Assembly: GCA_963734725.1 (NCBI GenBank)
Contig: CAVTIX010000015.1
Location: forward strand, 62,001-126,000
Source: DASXKD01 sp963734725
GTDB lineage: Bacteria > Actinomycetota > Actinomycetes > Streptosporangiales > Streptosporangiaceae
Direction of reading: 5' to 3'
DNA: 64,000 bases
Below are positions 53,668 to 61,398 of this stretch, one piece after another; positions within the stretch are counted from its first letter, which is position 1, and every line of letters begins with the position of its first letter. Both the position numbers and the translations under genes were made by a program. The notes under the pieces are model-generated. The model searched no databases, had not been told where the DNA came from, and saw only the letters and a list, made by a program, of their open reading frames with translations.

Positions 53668-54192
53668 ATGAGGCTGATTTCCCCGGGGGCTAACCCGCCG
53701 TCCGATGTCGGCAAGTACCTCCTCCCCCACGAGCAAGAAGTCATCACTGTGCGTAAGCACCCTGCGGTCCTGCTGGCACCGGTCGCCTGGGCAGTCCTCG
53801 GACTGATCGCCGCCGCATTGCTCAGCACCACCTTGTTCCGGCACAGCTCCACCCTCACCTGGATCGTCTGGGCCGCGTGGGGCCTGGTCTTCCTCCGGCT
53901 CCTGTGGGCGGCTGCCAACTGGGCCGTCGACTACTTCGTGATCACCTCACGCCGGTTCATCGAGACCTCAGGGCTGTTCGCCCGTAACGTCGCGATGATG
54001 CCGATGGTGAAGGTGACCGACATGACTTTCCGCCAGTCCTTCCTCGGCCGCATCTTCGGTTACGGTACCTTCATCCTTGAGTCAGCAGGCCAGGATCAGG
54101 CGCTCAGCAACGTGGACTTCATCCCCTACCCCGAACAGCTGTACCTTGAGGTTTGCGAGCTGCTCTTTCCCAACCAAGACGGCGGCGACTGA
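53668..54192 (+). CDS. PH-domain (DUF304-type) membrane protein
   Basis: 174 residues from ATG 53668. An N-terminal soluble part with YLLPHEQEVITVRKHPAVLL, then two membrane helices (VAWAVLGLIAAALLSTTLF and WIVWAAWGLVFLRLLWAAAN). A bacterial PH domain follows (VDYFVITSRRFIETSGLFAR, then VKVTDMTFRQSFLGRIFGYG). The conserved GRIFGYG turn is typical. Function unknown; bacterial PH domains usually mediate protein contacts. Confidence 0.85.
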   Translation: MRLISPGANPPSDVGKYLLPHEQEVITVRKHPAVLLAPVAWAVLGLIAAALLSTTLFRHSSTLTWIVWAAWGLVFLRLLWAAANWAVDYFVITSRRFIETSGLFARNVAMMPMVKVTDMTFRQSFLGRIFGYGTFILESAGQDQALSNVDFIPYPEQLYLEVCELLFPNQDGGD

Positions 54193-54292
54193 GCTCCTAG
54201 CCAGAGATCTTCCTTCCCCGGGGTTTGTGCGGCCGGACGACGACTACCAAGCGTCCGGCCGCACAAGCCTGCCCGGGCCGGGCGGCAGCGGC

Positions 54293-55172
54293 CTACAGGG
54301 TGACGAGGATGACGCCGACGGCGGCGAGCAGCAGGCCGGCCCGCTGGACCGCCCGCATCCGCTCACCCAGCACCACCCGGGCCAACAGCACGGTAATGCC
54401 GGGGTACAGGGACGTCAGCACGGCCGCGACTCCGAACAGGCCAGGCCCGGGTGGCCAGGACGTAACAGAGGTTCGCCGAGGCGTCGAGCACGCCGGAGCC
54501 GATCGTGGCGGCCAGCACCCGGCTGCCCGCCTCGCGCCCGACCGGCCGGGCCCCGGCGAGCACCGCGACGGCGATCACCACGGCGCTGTTGGCCAGCCTG
54601 GACGTGCATACCGGCCAGAACACGCCCGAGGACCCGGCGTTGCGCAAGAACACGAAGAAGATGCCAAACATGGCGCCGCAGGCGGTGCCGTAGACCAGGC
54701 CGCGCAGGGCAGGGCGCCGACCAAGGACCCCGCCCCGTGCGGCGTTCGCGGGGGCGCGGTCCGGCGTCCCCCGCTCCAGGCTGACCAGCACGGTCGCGAC
54801 CAGGCACACGGCCGCGCCCGCGTACACGAGCCCGCCGAGATGCTCGCCGATCGCCACCGCCACGCCTACCGGCAACACGGTCGAGACGAGCGCGGACACC
54901 GGCGCCACGACGCTCATCGGCCCGGCTGCGAGACCGGCGTAGAACAGCATGAGGCCTATCGCGCCAAACGCCCCCGCAGCGAGGGCCCAGCCCAGGCCCG
55001 CGGTGGGCGCCGGGCCACCGGCGGCCAGCGCGGCGGCCAGCATCACGAGCGCGCCGACCGGCACGGACACGCTCGCCACCGACAGCGCCCGGCTCCGCCG
55101 ACTGGCGGCACCGCCGAGGAAGTCGGCGCTGCCGTACAGGACGGCCGCGGCGAGCGCGAACATGATCACCAT
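54293..55172 (-). CDS. EamA/DMT family transporter with a 3' frameshift
   Basis: From ATG 55172 the frame encodes an EamA protein (FALAAAVLYGSADFLGGAAS, then LMLFYAGLAAGPMSVVAPVS and ALVSTVLPVGVAVAIGEHLG) with about eight helices. It loses frame at ATRAWPVRSRG near 54448. Removing one T restores GLFGVAAVLTSLYPGITVLL, then LGERMRAVQRAGLLLAAVGV up to a stop at 54293, giving a normal ten-helix protein of about 292 residues. Drug/metabolite export is the family role. The gene is divergent from the XRE-cupin regulator that probably controls it. Confidence 0.75.
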
Positions 55173-55200
55173 GACCCGCCATTCCCTCCGGGCTACGGTC

Positions 55201-55232
55201 GGAATAATATTCCATCTGGTTCAGTAAACTGA
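55201..55232. promoter_or_regulatory. Two palindromes in the EamA / XRE-cupin intergenic region
   Basis: GGAATAATATTCC (55201-55213) and TCAGTAAACTGA (55221-55232) are perfect dyads in the 87-bp gap between divergent starts. They are likely operators for the XRE-cupin protein. Confidence 0.55.
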
Positions 55233-55259
55233 CCGCAAACCATTTACGCTGGAGAGCCC

Positions 55260-55832
55260 GTGGCCGACAACGACCTCAGCGCCGCACTCGCGCGCACCCT
55301 GGCTGCCCTGCGCGCGGAGCGGGGCTGGTCCCTCGACCAGCTCGCCGCCCGGTCCGGGGTGAGCAAGGGCGTCCTGGTCTCGCTGGAGCAGGCGCGCTCC
55401 AACCCGAACCTCGCCACGCTGGCGCGGGTGGGCGACGCGTTTGGCCTGCCGGTCACCCGGCTGCTCGACGTCCCGCCCGAGCCGAGCGTGCGGATCACCG
55501 GCCCCGAGGATGCCCGCACGCTGTGGCATGGCGCCGCCGGGGGAACCGGGACGATCATCGCGGCGACCGAGGCGCCCTGGGCCGCGGAGCTGTGGCGCTG
55601 GACGGTGCTGCCGGGAGAGTCGTTTGGCGGCGACCCGCATGCGCCCGCGACCAAGGAGCTTGCTTGGGTCGAGGCAGGCGCCCTGACGCTGACCGTCGCC
55701 GGGGGGCGGCATCAGGTGGGCCCCGGCCAGTGCGCCCGCTTCCCCGGGAGCCTGCCGCATGCCTACGCCAACGAGGGAACCGAGGCTGTGCGCCTCACCA
55801 TGGTCGTGGTCGTGCCCCCGGCCCCGGCGTAA
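55260..55832 (+). CDS. XRE-cupin transcriptional regulator
   Basis: 190 residues from GTG 55260. N-terminal Cro/CI helix-turn-helix at about 12-65 (GWSLDQLAARSGVSKGVLVS, then LEQARSNPNLATLARVGDAF). The C-terminal cupin at about 110-185 contains the barrel motif GTEAVRLTMVVVV and the preceding LPHAYANEG. Such regulators control the divergently encoded DMT/LysE-type transporter in response to small ligands bound in the cupin. The divergent EamA gene fits this. Confidence 0.88.
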   Translation: MADNDLSAALARTLAALRAERGWSLDQLAARSGVSKGVLVSLEQARSNPNLATLARVGDAFGLPVTRLLDVPPEPSVRITGPEDARTLWHGAAGGTGTIIAATEAPWAAELWRWTVLPGESFGGDPHAPATKELAWVEAGALTLTVAGGRHQVGPGQCARFPGSLPHAYANEGTEAVRLTMVVVVPPAPA

Positions 55833-55890
55833 GCGCGGCGTCGCTGCCAGGCTCTTGTCGTGAATCGAACACATATTCTATCATTTCGGC

Positions 55891-56388
55891 ATGAACAGCC
55901 CGGACCCGGATCGACTCCGCTATGCCCAGATTGCGGGCGCCGCTGCGAGGCACGCCCAGGGCTGGCGGCTCACCGCCGACGAGGAAGCCAGGGCGATCGC
56001 CGAGCTGACCGAGGCCGCGGCGGGACGGGCGGACCTGCTGGCCGAGCGCGCGGGCACGGCACTCGGTTTTGGCGACGGCAGGCCCGACGCCGCCCGGTAC
56101 CAGCAGATCGCCGAACTGTGCATCGCCGCCGGCGCCGACCAGGCGCTGATCGAGCGGTGGATCAATGTCGGCCGGGAGCGGGCCGCCGCCGTGGCGGCGA
56201 TCCCCTACACCGGGCACCCTCCGGGCGGGTTAATGCTCCCGGCCCGGGCCTGGCGGCTGGGTGCTGGCGACGCCCCTCCTTACGTTTTCCTGACGAGCAA
56301 CTCCTTGCGTTGCCCTGGCCCGCAACTCCTTGCGTTGTCCTGGGTTGGCAACGCATGCTCGACACGTGCGGCACGCGATGCCGGATGA
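55891..56388 (+). CDS. AICE-type hypothetical protein
   Basis: 165 residues from ATG 55891; no strong ribosome site. The first 110 residues are helical and protein-like (RLRYAQIAGAAARHAQGWRL, then AGRADLLAERAGTALGFGDG and ARYQQIAELCIAAGADQALI). They recall small proteins encoded in actinomycete integrative elements. The last 50 residues run through short direct repeats and are probably not native. It lies left of att-like site E, so it may be cargo of an element ending there. Confidence 0.5.
   Translation: MNSPDPDRLRYAQIAGAAARHAQGWRLTADEEARAIAELTEAAAGRADLLAERAGTALGFGDGRPDAARYQQIAELCIAAGADQALIERWINVGRERAAAVAAIPYTGHPPGGLMLPARAWRLGAGDAPPYVFLTSNSLRCPGPQLLALSWVGNACSTRAARDAG
56297..56343 (+). repeat. 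Short direct repeats with an inverted copy
   Basis: GCAACTCCTTGCGTTGCCCT (56297-56316) recurs as GCAACTCCTTGCGTTGTCCT (56322-56341). TGCGTTG also pairs with CAACGCA just downstream (56348-56354). It lies upstream of the small gene at 56378 and could be regulatory. Confidence 0.6.
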
Positions 56389-56623
56389 CCTTGATCGCCT
56401 GGAGCCCTTGCTGGCAGAACTACGCAAGCTTCCCGGGCTGCGGGAGCGCAAGCGCGGCTGCTTCTCGCGAGAATCCCGGGCGTTCCTGCACTTCCACGAG
56501 GACGCGGGCGACTTCTACGTCGACGTCAAGCTCGACAGCAAGTTCCAGCGGATGAGGGTCACCAGCCTCAGCGAGCAGGCCGGGTTTCTTGTACGGGTAC
56601 AGGGCGCGCTGGCACAGCGGTAA
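56378..56623 (+). CDS. Small conserved protein of unknown function
   Basis: 81 residues from ATG 56378 (the frame is open to 56330). Reads DDLDRLEPLLAELRKLPGLR, then ERKRGCFSRESRAFLHFHED and FYVDVKLDSKFQRMRVTSLS, a compact alpha/beta protein typical of actinomycete mobile-element cargo. No catalytic motif recognised. Confidence 0.6.
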   Translation: MPDDLDRLEPLLAELRKLPGLRERKRGCFSRESRAFLHFHEDAGDFYVDVKLDSKFQRMRVTSLSEQAGFLVRVQGALAQR

Positions 56624-56695
56624 TGCCGGGCCAGCATCCGGACGCGCGGGCACGGCCGGCCCGGCCGGGCCCCCCGGGACCACATCGGATGGTCC

Positions 56696-57046
56696 TTACT
56701 TCTCGTCGGTACGATCCGTCGCTGGATCGCGGCCCGCCCTGCGTGCAGTCATTGCTCTTCCCGGGCGTGAGCACGGCGGCGGGCCGGGGGAAATGTCAAC
56801 GACGCCCATCGGCACGCCCAGGCGTGCGGCCACCGGAGGGAGGCTCAGCAGCGAGATCAGCTCCTCCCGCTCAGGGCCGGGTGGCATCTCGGCGAGCACC
56901 TCCCGCACCGTCATGTCACGGCCCGCGGCGTACTCCTCCACCAGGTCTGCGGCCCGGTGAAGCTGGGCAGCCCAGGCGAAGATCTCGGCCGGGTCGGGCG
57001 CAGGTTCGCGACGCTGATCGCGCGGGACCTTGCGGTGCTTGCTCAC
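56696..57046 (-). CDS. Hypothetical protein
   Basis: 116 residues from GTG 57046, with GGGGGG upstream. The frame is open to 57277 but that part looks non-coding. The core is helical (PAEIFAWAAQLHRAADLVEE, then AAGRDMTVREVLAEMPPGPE and ELISLLSLPPVAARLGVPMG) and the C-terminus basic. No family. It lies just left of att-like site E. Confidence 0.5.
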   Translation of the reverse strand: MSKHRKVPRDQRREPAPDPAEIFAWAAQLHRAADLVEEYAAGRDMTVREVLAEMPPGPEREELISLLSLPPVAARLGVPMGVVDISPGPPPCSRPGRAMTARRAGRDPATDRTDEK

Positions 57047-57334
57047 GGTGCCCCCCAGTCCCCCCGTGGGTTGGCCACGGCGTCGCTCACGATCCGTACA
57101 CGGGGTATATACCCACTGGCGGACACGCAGGTCACCGCGGTGGCGCAGGCCCGCAATGGTCGCCTTCGGGTAAGCCTGCGCTGGCCGCGAGAGCGGCTCA
57201 GGCGGCGCCACCCATCTGGCAGCGGAGGAGTTGGCCGGGGCAGTCGCCGCAGCGATCGCCGCGCACGTGCCCTGCAACGGGCAAGACCTCCGGCCGTGCC
57301 ACCAACGGGCACCAACGGGCCAGCGCGAGGGCCA

Positions 57335-57554
57335 ATGATCACTGAGACAGAACCGGGAGCCCGCGCCGTAGCGCGGACTCCCAGGTCACAGGGGGCGGAG
57401 GCTCGGGGATCTGAACCCCGGAAGGGCGTAAACCCTAACCGCATTAGCAGCTTGGATCGTGGCTGTCCAGATCGGTCCAGGCTGGACCAACGCCGCTGGC
57501 CGGTCCTTCCTGGACGGTGCCGCACGGTGGTGAACTGCAACCCAAACTGCAACC
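57335..57554. repeat. att-like site E: left arm, tRNA-Ser(GCU) 3' core, right arm
   Basis: 57335-57450 repeats 61124-61236 (116 against 113 bp), including ATGATCACTGAGAC, an inverted pair GGGAG/CTCCC and the tRNA 3' half; weaker similarity extends left to about 57215 and 61030. To the right, direct repeats AACTGCAACC at 57533-57542 and 57545-57554 look like integrase arm-binding sites. Carrying both arms, E resembles a junction of two tandem elements. Confidence 0.75.
57396..57450 (-). pseudogene. tRNA-Ser(GCU) 3'-half fragment (site E)
   Basis: Matches the intact tRNA-Ser(GCU) from the discriminator through the T-arm and variable arm to the anticodon loop, with two differences. Then it diverges, and the 5' half is missing. 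Confidence 0.9.
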
Positions 57555-57684
57555 TTGCACTGTCAGCTTGGGAATTGGGCCTATCGGCGTGCTCATGCTG
57601 GTGACCTGCGCTGCTGTCTCGCCATGAGTGACCGTGGGAACCGGCACAGCCCTAGGCTAATTGCACGGCGATCCTGGCCAGCGC

Positions 57685-57993
57685 TCAAGCTGAGGTAGCG
57701 GGAGTGTCCGGGCTCTTTGTCTGGCCCGCCGCCTCTCGCTGGCGGCGTGGCAGTAGGAAGGCCGCGTACCTGATCGCGATCATGCGCGCTGTGGTTACGG
57801 CCGCCCCGAGTAGCAGCGTCCAGGCGACAGCCTGGCCTAGCGGGATCTGCTGGTCGTCAGGGCTCGCTGGTGGCTCCTTGCCGGTGACCCGCCTCCAGCC
57901 GATCCGCGCTACCTTCTGGGCAGCGAGCACTGCAAGCAGCCCGGCTGCTTCTTTCAGCGCCCGGATGGAACGACCTTCGCCCTTTTCTGCCAT
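57685..57993 (-). CDS. DUF4235-like membrane protein
   Basis: 102 residues from ATG 57993 with GGGGGA 5 bp upstream. A first helix (AAGLLAVLAAQKVARIGWRR), then a TGKEPPASPDDQQIPLGQAV loop and a second helix (AWTLLLGAAVTTARMIAIRY). This two-helix layout with a central GxxPP loop matches DUF4235 proteins of actinobacteria. Role unknown. Confidence 0.7.
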   Translation of the reverse strand: MAEKGEGRSIRALKEAAGLLAVLAAQKVARIGWRRVTGKEPPASPDDQQIPLGQAVAWTLLLGAAVTTARMIAIRYAAFLLPRRQREAAGQTKSPDTPATSA

Positions 57994-58173
57994 CGGAATC
58001 CCCCGAGCGGCTGCCAAGCACCGCGGCCATCCGCGGCGTCTTTGCGCGCAATCATCTCACAGCACACCGCTGACCGAAGGAAACGCTTTAGATGCGAGGC
58101 CGCGACTGATCCTGCGCTTCCACACCCTCAGCGCTGATGACGTCGCCGCGGTTCCCGACGGCGTGAACCATGC

Positions 58174-58728
58174 CCCGACAAGGCCAGCCTGCCCACCGGG
58201 GTCAGCGGCAACGTGTCCACCCGGTTCTGCCTCAAGGTGATGGGCCAGGTGGAGAACGACATGATCCTCGGCACCTCGGCGTGCAAGAACGGCATCCGGG
58301 CGACGACGTTCTGGCCGGAGATCGACGCCGGGATCGGGTACCTGGTGGGCGCCGGGCCGGGCCCGCAGGTGGTCCGCGCGTTCTACCTCAACATGGCCGA
58401 CGCCGAGCGGATCGCCATCCGGGCGAGGGCGCTGCGGGAGGCCGCGGGGACGCTCACCGGGCACGCCCTCGACGGCGCCGATGAGGGCCCGCGGGACGTG
58501 CTGGCCGATGTGCTGGCCGTGTTCGGCGGCGACGCCGGGCTGCAGTGGGCCGGCCTCGCCGCGCGGCTGTCCTCCCAGTTCCCGGCCCGGTGGGAAGGCG
58601 CCACCGCCGACGCCGTGTCAGCCGAATGCCGCGCCCTCGGCGTGTCCAGCGTCACCGTCAGGGCTGGCGGCGAGATAGCCAAGGGCTGCCGCCGGGCCGA
58701 CGTGGAGTCCGTAGCGGGCGCCCAGTGA
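58174..58728 (+). pseudogene. AICE FtsK/SpoIIIE-type transfer ATPase, C-terminal fragment
   Basis: About 184 residues equal to the end of the AICE DNA-translocase: DKASLPTGVSGNVSTRFCLK, then VMGQVENDMILGTSACKNGI, RATTFWPEIDAGIGYLVGAG and RAFYLNMADAERIAIRARAL. The catalytic Walker domains upstream are gone, and the frame begins abruptly near 58174. In intact AICEs this protein pumps double-stranded DNA between mycelia during transfer. The fragment identifies the 57.4-61.2 kb segment as an AICE relic; a start at 58213 could still give a short protein. Confidence 0.8.
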
Positions 58729-58873
58729 CCCCGGCCGCGCGTGCCGCCCGCGTCACACACGCTGGCCTGCGCCGGTGCCAGCCAGCCGTCACAGCCGTCA
58801 CACCTGCTGCCGCGCTGGCCTGCGATGTGACGGCAAACCGCCGGGGCGGGCCGTGTGACGGCGCGAGGACCCC

Positions 58874-59074
58874 ATGGGAGCGCTGACCGATGCGCCACAC
58901 AAGCACCAGGCCTGCCGCGACAAGGACTGCCAGCGGTACGCCTGCCGCGCCTACCGCGAAAGCTATGAGGACGGCTACGGCGCCGGGTACGGCGCAGGCG
59001 AGGCCGCCGGGTACGCCCAAGGTCACGCGGACGGGCACGCCGCCGGGGCCGCCAGCGCCAGCCAGGGCGGATGA
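58874..59074 (+). CDS. Small Gly/Ala-rich AICE protein
   Basis: 66 residues from ATG 58874. A Cys-containing head (HQACRDKDCQRYACRAYRES) is followed by a Gly-Tyr/Gly-Ala repeat tail (YGAGYGAGEAAGYAQGHADG). Such proteins are encoded just downstream of the FtsK-like gene in AICEs, the position seen here. Function unknown. Confidence 0.65.
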   Translation: MGALTDAPHKHQACRDKDCQRYACRAYRESYEDGYGAGYGAGEAAGYAQGHADGHAAGAASASQGG

Positions 59075-59080
59075 CCGGCC

Positions 59081-59353
59081 GTGACCGCCGGGCACATCCT
59101 CGCCGCCATCGCCGCCCTGGCCGTGTGGGCCGGGTCGCTGTACGCCCGGCCGTTCGGCCGCTGCCCCCGCTGCCGCGGCCGCGGGCACATCAAGCGCGGC
59201 CCGCCGTACCGGGCGGTCTGCCCCCGGTGCAAGGGCCGCAAGCGCGCCCAGCATTTCGGTTCCCGCGCCGTGCACCGCGCCGCCCGGAAGATCCGCCAAG
59301 GGCGGCAGGCCGCCGCCCGGTACCAGCGGGAGGACAGCGATGGGGCGCCCTGA
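59081..59353 (+). CDS. Small membrane protein with zinc-ribbon motif, AICE type
   Basis: 90 residues from GTG 59081, 6 bp after the previous stop. An N-terminal helix (AGHILAAIAALAVWAGSLYA) is followed by CPRCRGRGHIKRGPP and CPRCKGRKR, two CxxCxG knuckles like those of DnaJ zinc domains. The tail is basic. The gene overlaps the next by 14 bp, showing one operon. Probable AICE transfer or maintenance accessory. Confidence 0.65.
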   Translation: MTAGHILAAIAALAVWAGSLYARPFGRCPRCRGRGHIKRGPPYRAVCPRCKGRKRAQHFGSRAVHRAARKIRQGRQAAARYQREDSDGAP

Positions 59354-59744
59354 CGGGGCACACACTCACGGCGACGGCAGCGGCGGGAAGATCGCACTCG
59401 TGGTCGGCGCCGCCATCCTCGCCGCGGCGATCGCCGGGCCCGTCGCGCACGCCGCGGCCGAGCTGCTGCACATCGTCGTCATCTCCGTGGCCGTCGTCAT
59501 CGGCCTGGCGCTCACCGGCGGCACCGCTCTCCTGGCGTACCGGGCACGCCACGGCCGCTCGCTGCGGGCCCTCCCGGTGCACTGGGCGCAGGTGCTACCC
59601 CGGCAGGCCGCAGAACCGCTCAAGAAGTCGCGGCGTCCGGCGATCGGTGCGCCGAAGCAGGAACGGCACCTGCACTTCCACGGCGTGACCGCCGAGGACG
59701 TGGCCGCCATCATCGCGCGTCACAACGGACGCGGCCACGGTTGA
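59340..59744 (+). CDS. Two-helix membrane protein, AICE type
   Basis: 134 residues from ATG 59340, overlapping the preceding gene. Helices IALVVGAAILAAAIAGPVAH and LLHIVVISVAVVIGLALTGG are followed by a basic segment and an amphipathic C-terminus (HGVTAEDVAAIIARHNG). It is the third gene of the small AICE operon. Spread or transfer-related function is possible but unproven. Confidence 0.65.
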   Translation: MGRPDGAHTHGDGSGGKIALVVGAAILAAAIAGPVAHAAAELLHIVVISVAVVIGLALTGGTALLAYRARHGRSLRALPVHWAQVLPRQAAEPLKKSRRPAIGAPKQERHLHFHGVTAEDVAAIIARHNGRGHG

Positions 59745-59835
59745 ACCCGAGCAACAAATTGTCAACCAGAGCGGCAGGAGCAGAAGGTTGCTTGGAGGAG
59801 AAATAGTGTCATGCTGGTGTGTGGGGGGAGAGGCC

Positions 59836-60636
59836 ATGAACCAGCAGACCAGCCAGACAGCTGACCAACCGACTAGCCATCCGCCGGACGAACCGACTAG
59901 CCATCCGCGCAAGAAGAAGAAGAAGAGGCATGTCTCTACATGGATTGCACTGGCCTCGGCGGCGACGGCGATCGTAGCTGCGGCCATCTCTGGGTATCAG
60001 GTACACATCGCGGACAAGCAGAACACCCAGGCCGAGCAGACGCAGCTCGTAACGCTCACGGCCCTGATCGCGCAACAGTTCGCAACAGCCAATTCGGCCC
60101 GCACTCCGTTGTCGGCGTGGCAAGTAGCAGCTGGAGTCGAGCGGGTCTCGGTCTATGGACAGGAAGGCTCCGTACTAATTCACGACCTCAAGGGTATTGG
60201 GGTGGCAAGTATGGAGTATATCGAGGTTGGCAGGGCGCTCGATGACTCGGGAGCTACATCTGAGGCAATACCGTACTACAAAGATGCGCTCACCGCACCG
60301 CCATACGTCCCATATTCACGGGCAACGGCTATGCGTTACTTGGGAGCTATCTACTATGGCCTTGGCTCGAATGTGATCGCTCACCAATACATGATGCAGG
60401 CCACGAAGGTTTATCGCGGACATCCTCTGGCGTACAAATCCACCGTGGCTAACGTCATCGCCCAAGGGTACGCGGAGGATGCGTATTGGCAGGGCTATCT
60501 CAACTGCCGCATCGCTGCGGCTGACATGGAGGCTGCGCGCCGTGCCATTGCGCCTTATAGCACAGCCACAATAATCCAATCGTGGCTAAATTCAGACGAG
60601 GCTGTGTATAAGTCGAAGTGCAACGGCAGCGGGTAG
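59836..60636 (+). CDS. Single-pass membrane protein with TPR-like domain, foreign-looking codon use
   Basis: 266 residues from ATG 59836 with GGGGGAGAGG upstream. The cytoplasmic N-terminus carries a short repeat (PTSHPPDEPTSHP) and a polybasic run (RKKKKKRH) just before one helix (TWIALASAATAIVAAAISGY). The outer part is helical with pair-like TPR features (YIEVGRALDDSGATSEAIPY, then AMRYLGAIYYGLGSNVIAHQ). Third codon positions are visibly more A/T rich than in neighbours, suggesting recent acquisition. No family recognised. It is the main cargo of element E-F. Confidence 0.6.
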   Translation: MNQQTSQTADQPTSHPPDEPTSHPRKKKKKRHVSTWIALASAATAIVAAAISGYQVHIADKQNTQAEQTQLVTLTALIAQQFATANSARTPLSAWQVAAGVERVSVYGQEGSVLIHDLKGIGVASMEYIEVGRALDDSGATSEAIPYYKDALTAPPYVPYSRATAMRYLGAIYYGLGSNVIAHQYMMQATKVYRGHPLAYKSTVANVIAQGYAEDAYWQGYLNCRIAAADMEAARRAIAPYSTATIIQSWLNSDEAVYKSKCNGSG

Positions 60637-61020
60637 CGCGCGTGTGGATACGCCGTTCCTGCCACGGGCCAATTGCAGCGACTGCGCGCGCACTGCTTGC
60701 CAGTGACCGACCGGCCAGGGTGTAACCCAGGTGTAACCCTCGCTCAATCCTCGTGCCGCAGCCAGTACCACATCGACCGACAGCCCGGCGACGCCTCGGC
60801 TGCCATGAGCTAAGCCCTGCCCCCCGACTCGTGCGGCGGGCGTGTACCACACCGACCGGCACCCGGGCACCTGGCAGGCCACCGTCAGGTGGCCGAGGCC
60901 ACCGCTCTCCCCGTAGGCGGCCCGCACGGGCGGGCAATCGCAGCGGGTGAAGGACACGAGCACCGGGCCCGGGCCCCACTCGTGTCCCTTCTCACACCAC
61001 AGCACGGTCAGCTTCACCAT
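60592..61020 (-). CDS. Zinc-ribbon-like AICE protein with altered C-terminus
   Basis: 142 residues from ATG 61020. The N-terminal 65 residues look native: LTVLWCEKGHEWGPGPVLVS, then FTRCDCPPVRAAYGESGGLG and CQVPGCRSVWYTP, with Cys pairs suiting zinc. The remaining 75 residues are less protein-like, and AICE relatives are about 70-80 residues, so an indel may have removed the native stop. It converges with the cargo gene, whose 3' end it overlaps. Confidence 0.5.
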   Translation of the reverse strand: MVKLTVLWCEKGHEWGPGPVLVSFTRCDCPPVRAAYGESGGLGHLTVACQVPGCRSVWYTPAARVGGQGLAHGSRGVAGLSVDVVLAAARGLSEGYTWVTPWPVGHWQAVRAQSLQLARGRNGVSTRALPAAVALRLIHSLV

Positions 61021-61123
61021 GGACGTGTACACCGAGGTGGCGGAGGAGTTGGCCGACGCCGCGGCGTCCGCGATCGCCGCCTACATCCCCCGCCGTGCCA
61101 GCACTGTGCCAGCAGGAGGCCCG

Positions 61124-61181
61124 ATGATCACTGAGACGAATCTGGGAGCCCGCGCCGTAGCACAGACTCCCAGTTCACGAG
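61124..61181. repeat. Left arm of att-like site F, at the intact tRNA-Ser(GCU)
   Basis: Repeats 57335-57395. It contains ATGATCACTGAGAC and the hairpin CTGGGAG / CTCCCAG directly before the tRNA 3' end. A right arm is absent, as expected at the chromosomal side. Confidence 0.7.
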
Positions 61182-61270
61182 CGGAGGCTCGGGGATTTGA
61201 ACCCCGGAAGGGCGTGAACCCTAACCGCATTAGCAGTGCGGCGCCATAGACCGGACTAGGCGAAGCCTCC
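61182..61270 (-). tRNA. tRNA-Ser(GCU)
   Basis: 89 nt, CCA not encoded. Acceptor GGAGGCT/AGCCTCC; anticodon stem CGCA/TGCG with loop CTGCTAA (anticodon GCT at 61234-61232); a long variable arm; T-loop TTCAAAT. Class II serine tRNA for AGC/AGU codons. Its 3' half is duplicated at 57396-57450, marking it as an integration target. Confidence 0.96.
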
Positions 61271-61398
61271 CGTTGACCAAGCGGTCCGCATCAGCGTACC
61301 GGTGCCCGCGACAGCACCGCAAAGCACCAGTGCTGGCCAGGACGCTTTGAGAAACGATGGCCGCTCAACCCGCCTGCCCACGCCAGCCCCGTGCGTGG

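Noticed and set aside
61019..61249. Open frame running into tRNA-Ser(GCU) with a homologous frame at 57.2-57.5 kb
   Set aside because: The two frames are similar because the att flanks are repeated. No domain, and the end is tRNA sequence.
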